Part shown: positions 40,317 to 49,500 of the stretch, piece by piece
Position numbering within the stretch: the first letter of the stretch is position 1
How the letters are laid out: each line of letters begins with the position of its first letter
NCBI GenBank assembly: GCA_963210315.1
Contig: OY723257.1
Span: forward strand, 1,054,001-1,118,000
DNA: 64,000 bases
Origin: Rhynchopus euleeides
Lineage: Eukaryota > Euglenozoa > Diplonemea > Diplonemida > Diplonemidae
Direction of reading: 5' to 3'
Position numbers and translations under genes: made by a program
Notes under the pieces: generated by a model
The model's input: the letters and a program-made list of their open reading frames with translations, nothing else
What the model was told of the DNA's origin: nothing
Databases searched by the model: none

Positions 40317-40621
40317 ACTACTCGCCGATCGCCCTGTTATTGCTGGCTGGGGCTGGGTGTTTTGTTCAGTGTTTAAGATACTGTTATGAAAAACGGGGCT
40401 TAGCCCCGGTTTTTGAGATTTTGCCCCGAAAAACCGGGGGTGCCTCTTTTTTTTTTCCACCGGGATTTTCCTGAGATTCTGTCCGGGTACTATTCCAGGG
40501 TACTTTTTGGCCAGAGGAGGCCGGGGCCAAGAGCGCAGTGCCCGCCCCAGGCGTTAGCCCGACGAACCTGTTGAGCACAAGGTGCACGTTGACTACATGC
40601 GGCGTGCGACGATGGAGCAGA
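40317..40621. other. Intergenic, no supported gene
   Basis: Includes a hairpin GGGGCTTAGCCCCGG near 40397 and a CCCCGAAAAACCGGGG stretch near 40425. Nothing coding. Confidence 0.35.
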
Positions 40622-40693
40622 ATCAGCTGTTCACTACCGTGGCCTCCGGCGGCTGGGGGGCTCCGCCCCCCAGACCCCCCTGTGCCGTATGCC
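40622..40693 (+). repeat. GC-hairpin repeat, pair C copy 1
   Basis: GTTCACTACCGTGGCCTCC with hairpin and AGACCCCCCTGTG. Partner 158 bp downstream, same orientation. Confidence 0.75.
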
Positions 40694-40779
40694 TGTCTTT
40701 AGTCACCCCAAACCCTTTGGGGTAACATCAGGGAATGGAATACAGACCGCCCTCGGGAGGCAGGATCGTATGCCAGATG

Positions 40780-40850
40780 AACAGATACTCACTACCGTGG
40801 CCTCCGGCGGCTGGGGGGCTTCGCCCCCCAGACACCCCTGTGGCCTGTGC
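40780..40850 (+). repeat. GC-hairpin repeat, pair C copy 2
   Basis: Same module as 40622-40693 with CTTCG in the loop. Spacing in pairs A, B and C is 171, 159 and 158 bp. Confidence 0.75.
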
Positions 40851-41670
40851 ATGTCCAGAACCAAGTCCGCAAGGGCAACCTGCGGTGCTTTCAACACCAC
40901 CATGCTCTCAAGAACGCCTTCCTCATCGACTGGCTCCTTCGCGTTGACGCCAAGAAGGAGCGCGCTCCTCTCGGACCTGGCAGGGGCGGCGAAGTCAGTC
41001 ACCCGCAGAGGAGCCACCCTGCTGGGGTGGGGTGTTGTGGGAAGGGAAAAAACTTCCATTTGGGGAAATGGCCGAAATTTTACCCCCGATTACCCCCGGT
41101 TTTCGGCGCGCAGCCCGGAACCCTATCTTTTACCCTGGTTTTGTTCCGATGTTTTTTTTTATCATTATTTTTCTTCTTGTTCCGAAGGACTTTCTTGAAT
41201 CATTTTGTTCTGGATACGTTGGGACCTCCCCTCCCCCCACGGATAGCACGTGTGCCAGGGTGTGACACACACACAGTGTTCGTGGGGGCGGCTGTTGGCT
41301 AACTAATTCTGTTTCTGCAATTCAGAGTTTTCCCATTTAGACGTGCTGTTCGCAACTGAGCGCGATCCTCTGATCGCGAGAACACCTCCCTACGCGCCTG
41401 TTGTTTGGGCGATATTCTGCAAAAGATTTGCACGGGCGCAGTTTCCTTGCGTTTTTCTTTGTGAGAGCAAAACTCTCAAAAAACTAAAAGAAACACTGCC
41501 AGGGCTCCTCTGCCAACAACAAAACAACAGGGAAGGGAAGGGGGGGGGGGGAAGTAAGGTGTGGCAATTTGCAACAACAAAAGGGGAGGAGTAACACGCC
41601 CCCCCCCCCCCCCGCCCCACTCCCCCACCTCCCCACCAGACAACAAAAGGCCAGATCACCCCCCCCCCTA
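40851..41670. other. Intergenic with a short coding-like fragment
   Basis: At about 40872-40970 a plus-strand stretch reads like real protein (LRCFQHHHALKNAFLIDW), but it has no start, stop or partner exon I can identify. It may be an exon relic. The rest is low-complexity sequence. Confidence 0.35.
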
Positions 41671-42299
41671 CTGGGGGGGGGGGGGGGCTAAATAGAAGAC
41701 CCCCCCCCTTCTAATAGGCGATTAAACGCTTTTTTTTGGGGGGTTTTCAAAAACCCAAATTTTTGGGCAATTTTTGCAGTGGGTGGCCAAATACAAGGGG
41801 GTGGCCGAATACAAGGGGGGGGGTCTTGTATTCGGCGGTCCGTGATTTTTCCCAATTTTGGTGAATTTTGCTCCAGGTGACCTCGTGGAATCGCGGTTTT
41901 CGCCTTCCATTGCACTATTCGGAATCCGTGCGGATCGTGGTGGGGTCATTTTGTGGGTAGAGGTGCCAAGTTTCACCCATGAAATGTGGGCCTGATTTGG
42001 CTCCTGATAATGGGAGGATATTCCCAGGAGTCAGCCACCTGCAGGGACCCCCACACTGGTGTCCAAAACCCTGTTCTTTTGAATGTTTGGATTCCGTGCG
42101 GATCGTAGTGGGGTCATTTTGACCATGGGGTGCCTGTTAGGACTGGAAAAACAGGCTGAAAATTTGAAAATTGGCCAAAATTCACGGACCGCCGAATACA
42201 AGACCCCCCCCCTTCTATTCGGCCCAAAATTTTCTGGATTTCGAATTTCCAGACCCCCCCCTTGTATTCGGCCACCCCCTTCTATTTAGCCCCCCCCAG
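41671..42299. mobile_element. TA-flanked TIR element, copy 1 (629 bp)
   Basis: Termini are a G-run stretch CTGGGG...GCTAAATAG and its reverse complement; TA precedes (41669-41670) and follows (42300-42301). Subterminal CTTGTATTCGGCC and GGCCGAATACAAG motifs recur. The interior carries two blocks of a roughly 190-bp satellite motif (GATCCGCACGGATTCC, CATTTCATGGGTGAA). No coding. It lies in inverted orientation to copy 2, 113 bp away. Confidence 0.85.
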
Positions 42300-42412
42300 T
42301 AGGGCGGGTCGAAAGCCTGTCCCAAAATGGGGTTTTTCGACATAGCAGCCGCGGCCCTCTATTTGACCTTCTGACCCCCCAGAACCCACCATACCCCGGT
42401 TTTTGGGCCCTA

Positions 42413-43053
42413 CTGGGGGGGGCTAAATAGAAGGGGGTGGCCGAATACAAGGGGGTGGCCGAATAGAAGGGGGGGGTCTGGAAATTCGAAATCCAGAAAA
42501 TTTTAGGCCGAATACAAGGGGGGGGGTCTTGTATTCGGCGGTCCGTGAATTTTGGCCAATTTTCAAATTTTCAGCCTGTTTTTCCAGTCCTAACAGACAC
42601 CCCATGGTCAAAATGACCCCACTGCGATTCGCACAGAATCCAAACATTCAAAAGAACAGGGTTTTGGACACCAGTGTGGGGGTCCTCACAGGTGGCTGAC
42701 TCCTGGGAATATCCTCCCATTATCAGGAGCCAAATCAGGCCCACATTTCATGGGTGAAACTGGGCACCTCTACCCACAAAATGACCCCACCACGATCCGC
42801 ACGGATTCCGAATAGTGCAATGGAAGGCGAAAATCGCGATTCCACGAGGTCACCTGGAGCAAAATTCGCCAAAATTTGGAAAAATCACGGACCGCCGAAT
42901 ACAAGACCCCCCCCTTGTATTCGGCCACCCCCTTGTATTTGGCCACCCACTGCAAAAATTGCCCAAAATTTTGGGTTTTGAAAACCCCCCAAAAAAAGCG
43001 TTTATACGCCTATTACAAGGGGGGGGGGGGGTCTTCTATTTAGCCCCCCCCAG
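42413..43053. mobile_element. TA-flanked TIR element, copy 2 (641 bp)
   Basis: Same element as 41671-42299, reversed. Flanked by TA at 42411-42412 and 43054-43055. The sequence around it, without the element and with a single TA, occurs in reverse at 44359-44360, so this insertion has a matching empty site within the window. TA duplication fits the Tc1/mariner superfamily; no transposase is present. Confidence 0.9.
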
Positions 43054-43233
43054 TAGGAGTCCGATTTTCGGGCTCCCGAGCCCCGGAAAGTCGATTTTTG
43101 ATGATGTCAAAATTTTGTTCCCTATACTGCACCTCAGGGTCACGCACAGGTTCGCCAATCCACTATCAGCCCATGTGCAGGCCCACTTTCTCGACCTCCT
43201 CCACCCCTTCCTCCCCTGCGTCCTCAAGACCCA

Positions 43234-43950
43234 CTATAGGTGCCAATCCTGCATCTTTCGACCCTCTTCCCACTCCAGCGTCGCACCAAACTGTTGAATG
43301 TGGGCAGCCACCATCTCCTTCTCTGTATACACTGCCAGATCGTGCAAAGATGCATACTGATGCAGAGTGGGAACCGTCATCAACTTGCACAGTGTGCGGT
43401 GCTTGGCTGCAAGGGACAGGCGGCACAACTGGCCACTGCTCCGACACTGAGATGCTGGTCTGGCCAACGAACTCTTTGTAAGTTGAAAGGTCTCCTCTGT
43501 CGGGAGGGGGGTTTGCAAACCAACCCTCACGACTTGCTCATGGCTTGCTGAGCAAGGCGTGCAATGACTTTCTGATTATTCAGGACGTGCATTCGAAGCC
43601 CGCGCACTTCTTCTGTGAAATGGTTGTTTCGAGAGTTGCACTGTGTGATTCCTTGATCCCCTTCCTCGCCTCATCGTACGGAGGACGCTTGAATGTCCCG
43701 AGCATATCCTTCGCAGCGCCTTTAGCCAGTTCTGCGCACTCGTCATTCCATAAGGCGCGTGCAGCATAAATACCCGGACACTGTTCTGAGACCAGGTCCC
43801 ACAGGACCCTGGTCTTGAGCGCCCAGAAGAGAACCTTGATGATAAGCTCGGGCTCTGCGTTGCAGCTGGGTACTCGCTGCGCTCTTCACCTCCCTTGACT
43901 GTCTGCATCCACAGGAGAGATGCTTCGCAGATAACGGCAGCAGTGGCAAG
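43234..43950 (-). pseudogene. Coding remnant inside the TIR element, unknown
   Basis: Around 43600-43850 the minus strand has a stretch with protein-like composition (VLFWALKTRVLWDLV, LWNDECAELAKGAAKDML, KRPPYDEARKGIKES) ending at a stop near 43608. Another (AVYTEKEMVAAHIQQFG) lies at 43234-43400. Stops or frame changes separate them. They may be exons of a transposon-encoded or captured host gene. I recognise no family. Confidence 0.4.
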
Positions 43951-44447
43951 TGTTTAGTCGGGACAGTTCACCTGCCTTGCATTCTAAGAGAGCATTCTTA
44001 TGAGGGCATCAACACTAATGCATCACTGTCGGCTATGATGCCATCCTCCCTGTTCCTGGCAGCTCCGAGTTCAATAGCAGGCCACCCAACGACTGTGTCA
44101 GATGGCAGTATTCGATGCCATCTTCTCACTGTCCGAATCGTTGGGATACGACGTTGTTTGTGGCGCGGATGAGCGGTTGCATCAGAAAATCACAGCCGCA
44201 GGATGGTGTGCGCTCGGACGTCCCAGGATGAGAGTGTTTTACTATCTGCCCGTGGCAGGCGTCCGTGCCAGGACCCGGAGGTGCAGTATAGGGAACGGAA
44301 AAATTGACATCATCAAAAATCGACTTTCCGGGGCTCGGGAGCCCGAAAATCGGACTCCTAGGGCCCAAAAACCGGGGTATGGTGGGTTCTGGGGGGTCAG
44401 AAGGTCAAATAGAGGGCCGCGGCTGCTATGTCGAAAAACCCCATTTT

Positions 44448-45180
44448 GGGACAAAAAAATCCCCGCGGGCTGAGGTCAGGCTGGCGACCCAGGTTTTCAG
44501 GGTGACACCAGGATTTCCTCGAAATTTGAACGATTTTGAACGATTTTTGGCCGTGCTCGTAGCATTCCCCGTTGAGGGGGTCGCTATTTCGTGTTCTCCT
44601 GGCCGCACGGAGGCATTGCCTTACGTCGCCTCTTCCTCTTTTCCTTTGGTGGTGTGTTGGTCTGGCACAGAGGGCGGGACCGTGCTGATATGCACAGTGA
44701 CGACTCTCCCTTTTGTTTTGTGCCCGCCTCCACCGAGATTCGGCTGATGCCTCTCAGACTGGGGGCGGGCGGTCGCCGACGCTGACGCGCCTGGCGGCCT
44801 GTGGAAAGTGACGTGGGGCTGGGATGGGGGGGGGGGGGGTGCTGGGAGGTCGGGCCGAAGCCCTTGTTCTCTGATGATGTTATTTGGTTCACGCGTTCAG
44901 GTAGTCCTTCTCGCCGTGCTCCGTTACCCCTGCCTCGGCCAGGTAGCGCAGCGCCTCCTTGCAGTTGTGCAACAGCAGGTTGTGCACGTTTGTGGCTGTG
45001 AGGTGGTGTCGGGCCGACGCTGTCGCGGGGCAGCCGAAGAAGAGGTGCTTCAGTGAGACCCCAGGCGGGGGGTGGCCCGGCGCATGCTTAATTTTGGGTG
45101 ACCCCCACCCCCTGGTCGGGCACCCTACCAGGGGGGGGGGGTCACGAGGGGGGGTATGGGGGGGGGGGGGGGGGGGGGGG
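44448..45180. other. Intergenic with G-runs
   Basis: No supported gene. Long G-runs at 44826-44840 and 45165-45180 abut the next element. Confidence 0.35.
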
Positions 45181-45368
45181 TAGGGGGGGTCATAAGCCCC
45201 CCTAAAAACGTACAAATACCAAAAAATTCAACATACCATCAGAACCGCCCTAATACCTGATCTGACCCGAAAATCCGACCCATACCCCCCCGGAAACCGT
45301 CTGGAGCCCACTTGTGACACCTGATACGCACTTTTGTGATGATTTTTTGGGGTCCTAAAAAATGTACC

Positions 45369-46478
45369 TCAGTTTCGTACCTTGCCTTTGTACCTGAACC
45401 ACTCCCGACCGCAATATTTCGTTCTTTGCCTTTTCTGCGGTGGTTCCGGCTCAGGTGGCACGCATGTTGCCTTCCCCAGTGCCTCGGCAAGGTCTTTCTT
45501 GACCTGATTCGTGGGAATGTTGTGTTGTTGCGCCAGCGGAATGAGTTCAGCCACCTCCTGGGTGTAGTACTTCGATCGCGGATGGGTCATTGTGAGTACT
45601 TCGTACGCCTGCGAGGCTGCATCGGCATTAGTGGGCAGCGCGTAGATGTCTTTGCTTCGTCGATCTCAGCCTGTGAAGGCACGGTTGGGATATTGTACGC
45701 CCTGAGAGCCGAATTGGTGATGTTTGTGCTGTGTAATTTGCGCCCCGCAGGATATGCACACCACGCAGTCTCGACAGCACGAGAGTGTACCATGTGAGGA
45801 CTCAACAAAGTCATTGGATAGGCATCTGCCTGCCGACTCAGCCCCCACAGTGCGACCGCAAGATCGCCAGGGATGTCTCAACGCCAGGGGAATACTCAAT
45901 ACTCTCCCCTGGCGCTGTACAACCCTACTCTTAACCCTCGGGTCCTCTCCTGGAGGCGGTGATGGCGGGCCCGCAACGCTTCGTACTTCCGGTACAGACT
46001 GGGGTAGTCTGCCCGGCTGACCCGCTCATCGCTTCCGAGATCATCTGCTGCTCTGGAGCTGCCATCACTCTCACTGCCCACATCAGTTGGTGTGGGGGTA
46101 GGAGCAGGACGAGTGGGAGGAGTAGGAGTGCAGGTGACATCTTTCTTGGCCAGCAAGGAACGCCGCTTTCCGCACGTGCGTGCAGTTGATGCACCACCTC
46201 ATATATCTGTCGTCACCACGTCCCACTCGCTCTCCTATGTACCCAGCCCGACGGAGCGCCCGAAATAATGTCGCCTCACGGATGTCGTGTGCCGTTTTCT
46301 TCTTACGCAGGTCTGCCACAACGCTCTCTGCCGGGACCCCGCACACCTCCCGTTTGGCGGGCTTCTTTCGAGCAAGGTACCCCTCTGCAGCAGCATCTGA
46401 CACCTCTGCGAGGCCCTGGGCACGCGGCATGTGTTGCTCGGCGTGCTGGGTGAGCGTAGTGACACCCTTCCCTTGCAA
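45369..46478 (-). pseudogene. Broken transposon-borne gene, unknown
   Basis: Minus-strand reading runs from 46478 (an N-terminal part with helix-turn-helix-like composition: REATLFRALRRAGYIGE, then CINC) into a second frame near 46150 (Pro/Thr linker, LYRKYEALRARHHRLQERTR), then further frames ending near 45587 and 45369. At least two frame changes break it; some could be introns. It could be a transposase remnant, but no DDE-type motif is recognised. Confidence 0.5.
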
Positions 46479-46533
46479 AGAACGAAATATTGCGGTCGGG
46501 AGTGGTTCAGGTACAAAGGCAAGGTACGAAACT

Positions 46534-46642
46534 GGGGGCCTTCGCTACCAAGTGTGACTGAGTGAGAAAAAGTGAGCTCCAGCCCACTTCCCCTCACTGA
46601 CTGACGAGCTGTGACGAGCAGTGACTGGTAGCGAGGGCCCCC
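46534..46642. mobile_element. Hairpin MITE nested in TIR arm, 109 bp
   Basis: GGGGGCCTTCGCTACCA to TGGTAGCGAGGGCCCCC, flanked by ACT on both sides. The opposite arm carries the same site unfilled with a single ACT (45371-45373 on the reverse strand). This fixes the ends and the 3-bp duplication of the family. Confidence 0.92.
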
Positions 46643-46824
46643 ACTGAGGTACATTTTTTAGGACCCCAAAAAATCATCACAAAAGTGCGTATCAGGTGTC
46701 ACAAGTGGGCTCCAGACGGTTTCCGGGGGGGTATGGGTCGGATTTTCGGGTCAGATCAGGTATTAGGGCGGTTCTGATGGTATGTTGAAAAATGTGGTTT
46801 TGTACGGGCTTATGACCCCCCCTA

Positions 46825-47274
46825 GGGCAGTGGTGGCAGCGTACGGCCGTACGGTACGCGTACGCGTACGCGTACGCCGTACGCACTTTCTGAAAATCGC
46901 GCTGCGTACGCGTACGCAGATTTTGCGTACGGCTGGTATTCCAGGTCTCTCAGCACACAGTAGGCCACCCAGCGGGTGGCTGGGCCCTGGCCTTTGCTCT
47001 TGTCTTTCACAGATGGTTGCTTGCCGCGCACGTGGCGAATAACTCGCAACACCTGCAAGTACACCCGCAAGCATACTGCAAAAGGTACCACTTCCGACTG
47101 GAAGGCTCGAAGGCTGCCCCTGGTACACCTGAGTTCGACTGTCAGATTTGGTGTGCGGCCATGGCCGTCTCCTGTGCTCCATAGACTGCCGTACGCAGCG
47201 CCGTACGCGTACGCGTACGCCGTACGCACTTTTTGAAAATCACGCTGCGTACGCGTACGCAGCCACCACTGCCC
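46825..47274. mobile_element. TA-flanked TIR element with GTACGC-rich arms, 450 bp
   Basis: Tips GGGCAGTGGTGGC and its reverse complement, with TA at 46823-46824 and 47275-47276. The subterminal arms are tandem CGTACG/GTACGC steps (46837-46935, 47185-47262), strongly self-complementary. The interior has a short frame (PATRWVAYCVLRDLEYQPYA on the minus strand) that looks coding but is incomplete. It abuts the previous element and shares its TA. Confidence 0.75.
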
Positions 47275-47419
47275 TAGGGGGGGGGGGTACCCCCCCTACC
47301 CGACCCCCCTCTCGACTCGGGATGGGGGGGGGGGGGGGGGGGGGGGGTCAGGAGGTGGTACTTTCACCCAATTGATGTTCCCCAGTAATAGGTGTAAATG
47401 GGCACCCCATGGCCAAAAT

Positions 47420-48470
47420 GACCCCATCGCGATCCGCACAGATTCCAAACGTTCAAAAGAACGGGTTTTTGGAAAATCCGAGGGGGGGGTCCCGCTGGGT
47501 GGGTAGGTGGGGTGTAGTGGACTGGCTGCCTCCCAGCCACCTTCTCCCACGACCAGTCCCTGAACCAGACCCGTGTTTCATGGGTGATACTTGGCTCACA
47601 CACCATCAAAGTGACCCCACTGTGATCCGCACAAATTCCAAACGTTCAAAAGAAAGGGGTTTTGGAATACCCGAGGAGGGGGTCCCGCTGGGTGGGGTGG
47701 GGTGTCATGGTGTGTGTCACCCAGTCACCCTTCACCCATAACCAGCCCCTGAACCAGACCGCTTTTTCATGGGTGAAGCTGGGCACCTAGACCCACAGTG
47801 TGACCCCACTACGATCCGCAAAAGTTTCAAACGTTCAAAAGAACGGGGTTTTGGAACACTCGTGGAGGGGGTCCCGCTGGGTGGGTGGGCTGGCTGACTC
47901 TCGGCCCCCCTCTCGGCCGTGTGGCTACCTCAGTCACTTTCTCTTCGGACCAGCCCCTGAACCAGAGTCACATTTCATGGACGATGTTTGTCACATAGAC
48001 CTATAAAATGACCCCACTACGATCCGCAAAAGTTTCAAACGATCAAAAGAACGGGGTTTTGGAACACCTGAGGAGGGGGTCCCGCTGGGTGGGTGGCTGG
48101 GTGGGGTGGCATGGTGTGTTACTCCCAGTCACCTTCACCCATGACCAGCCCCTGAACCAGAGCCACATTTCATGGACAAAGCTTGTCACCTAGACCTACA
48201 AAGTGACCCCACTACGATGCGCACAGATTCCAAATATTCAAAAGAAGGGGGTTTCGGAACACCCGAGGAGGGGGTCCCGCTGGGTGGGTGGGGTGGCTGA
48301 CTCTCGGCCTCCCAGTCACAGTCTCCTATGACCAGCCCCTGAACTAGACCCACATTTCATGGGTGAAGCTTGGCACCTAGACCCACAGTGTGACCCCACT
48401 ACGATCCGCACAGAGCCCAAAGAGTGCAATGGAAGGGGTCAATCGCGATTCCGCGAGTCGAAGATTCCGC
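47420..48470 (+). repeat. 190-bp satellite, six units
   Basis: The landmark GACCCCAC..GATCCGCA occurs at 47420, 47613, 47802, 48010, 48205 and 48392 (spacings 193, 189, 208, 195, 187). Each unit has AACGTTCAAAAGAACGG, GGGGGTCCCGCTGGGTGG and CATTTCATGG blocks. The same blocks occur twice inside each TA element at 41671-43053, so the satellite and the element are related. Confidence 0.85.
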
Positions 48471-48853
48471 ACTTTTGGGTCACTTTCAGGTGATGTCAGG
48501 TCCCTGGAGTGACTGCAGATAGCCCATTTTCAGGGTGGGAGCCCTACTCGTACGTCACCCAGATTCAGCCCAAACCCGTGCACCCAGGGTGCACGGTCGC
48601 CGGGAGCGCGCGGGCACCCGGAAACAGGTCGCATTTGCGCGCGCTGCCTGCACCCTGCACGCCAGCCCCCCCCCCCCTACCCCCCCCCCCCCCCGACGTT
48701 CACGACCCCCCAGAAAATTACCCCAGCCCCTGCCCCCCCCCCCCCCCACCCCCTCCCCGAACACAGCAACAGGGAACCCCAGTTACACCCCCTCTCTCCT
48801 CGTCAGCAAGTCGGCCCACGATCCTCTCTCACCGCACCCCCCCCCCCTGCCTA
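48471..48853. other. Intergenic, C-run rich
   Basis: Several C-runs (48667-48755). No gene. Confidence 0.35.
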
Positions 48854-49479
48854 GGGTTGCTAGTATTATGAATCTGGCCGTTTATAATACAAATAATACA
48901 GAAAATACAAAAATACAATAATACAAGCAATAATACAATAATACAAGAATACAAGAATACAGGGTGGGTGGGGTGGCGGCGCCACCCCACCCACCCTTGT
49001 ATTCTTGTACCCAACCGTTTGACCACCCCAGCGAGGCCTTGGCACATGTAGATGAACGATCTTCCCATCGTTCAGCCGAATTGGCACTGATCGTGTCACA
49101 CCAGGGGGCCTTCGCTCAGAAATGCAGAAACGCGAGGCGCCTCACAATAGGGAAGAGCTGGCACAGATTGACCGAGCGCAGGTCCCCAGGCACATGAGGG
49201 GTACATTTGTACCGGTTCCTTCCGCTCTGTAAAGTGCGTCCAGACCCAACCTTTCCCCTTCCCCGTATCCTGCATCAGGAGGGGGGTGAGATGAGCACAG
49301 CAAACATGAAGGTTCACATTCTCACAGCGTCAGACAACTGCGACTATCTGATCCGGCAAACCCTGCAGCCAAAGCCCACCCCACCCCATCCAGGGCCCTC
49401 TCCGGGGGCAGAATAAAATACAAATAATACAAAAATACAATAATACAATAATACGAATAATACATAATACTAGCAACCC
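48854..49479. mobile_element. TA-flanked TIR element abutting the kinase gene, 626 bp
   Basis: Tips GGGTTGCTAGTATTATG and its reverse complement, with TA at 48852-48853 and 49480-49481. AT-rich subterminal arms repeat ATAATACAA motifs, and there is an inner palindrome GTGGCGGCGCCAC near 48980. It carries a nested MITE at 49104-49187 and ends 20 bp from the stop codon of the kinase gene, so it probably forms part of that transcript's 3' end. Confidence 0.75.
49104..49187. mobile_element. Hairpin MITE nested in the AT-rich TIR element
   Basis: GGGGGCCTTCGCTCAGAAATG at one end, GCGCAGGTCCCC at the other; same subfamily as 6630. The right end is decayed and its limit uncertain by a few bases. 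CCA occurs at both edges. Confidence 0.65.
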
Positions 49480-49500
49480 TACCCCTGCCACCCATTGCCT

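Larger units (their letters stand above)
42315..44447. mobile_element. Larger TIR element carrying copy 2 and coding remnants
   Basis: After removing the insert at 42413-43053, the left arm (42315-43145) is the reverse complement of 44265-44447 over about 180 bp. The arms enclose about 1.1 kb. The outer ends were not resolved to a target duplication. The interior has protein-like minus-strand frames (43234-43530 and 43576-43908) but no intact gene. Confidence 0.7.
45183..46822. mobile_element. DNA transposon with 245-bp TIRs, decayed coding interior
   Basis: Left arm 45183-45428 and right arm 46478-46822 are reverse complements once a MITE at 46534-46642 is removed. Tips are GGGGGGGTCATAAGCCC, and TA flanks both ends (45181-45182 and 46823-46824). 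The interior of about 1.05 kb reads best on the minus strand but is interrupted. TA flanks again suggest Tc1/mariner-type integration, although long TIRs are less usual there. Confidence 0.8.

Noticed and set aside
46837-46935. GTACGC run as a simple microsatellite
   Set aside because: It recurs inverted at 47185-47262 inside matching tips flanked by TA, so it is part of a TIR element rather than a lone microsatellite.
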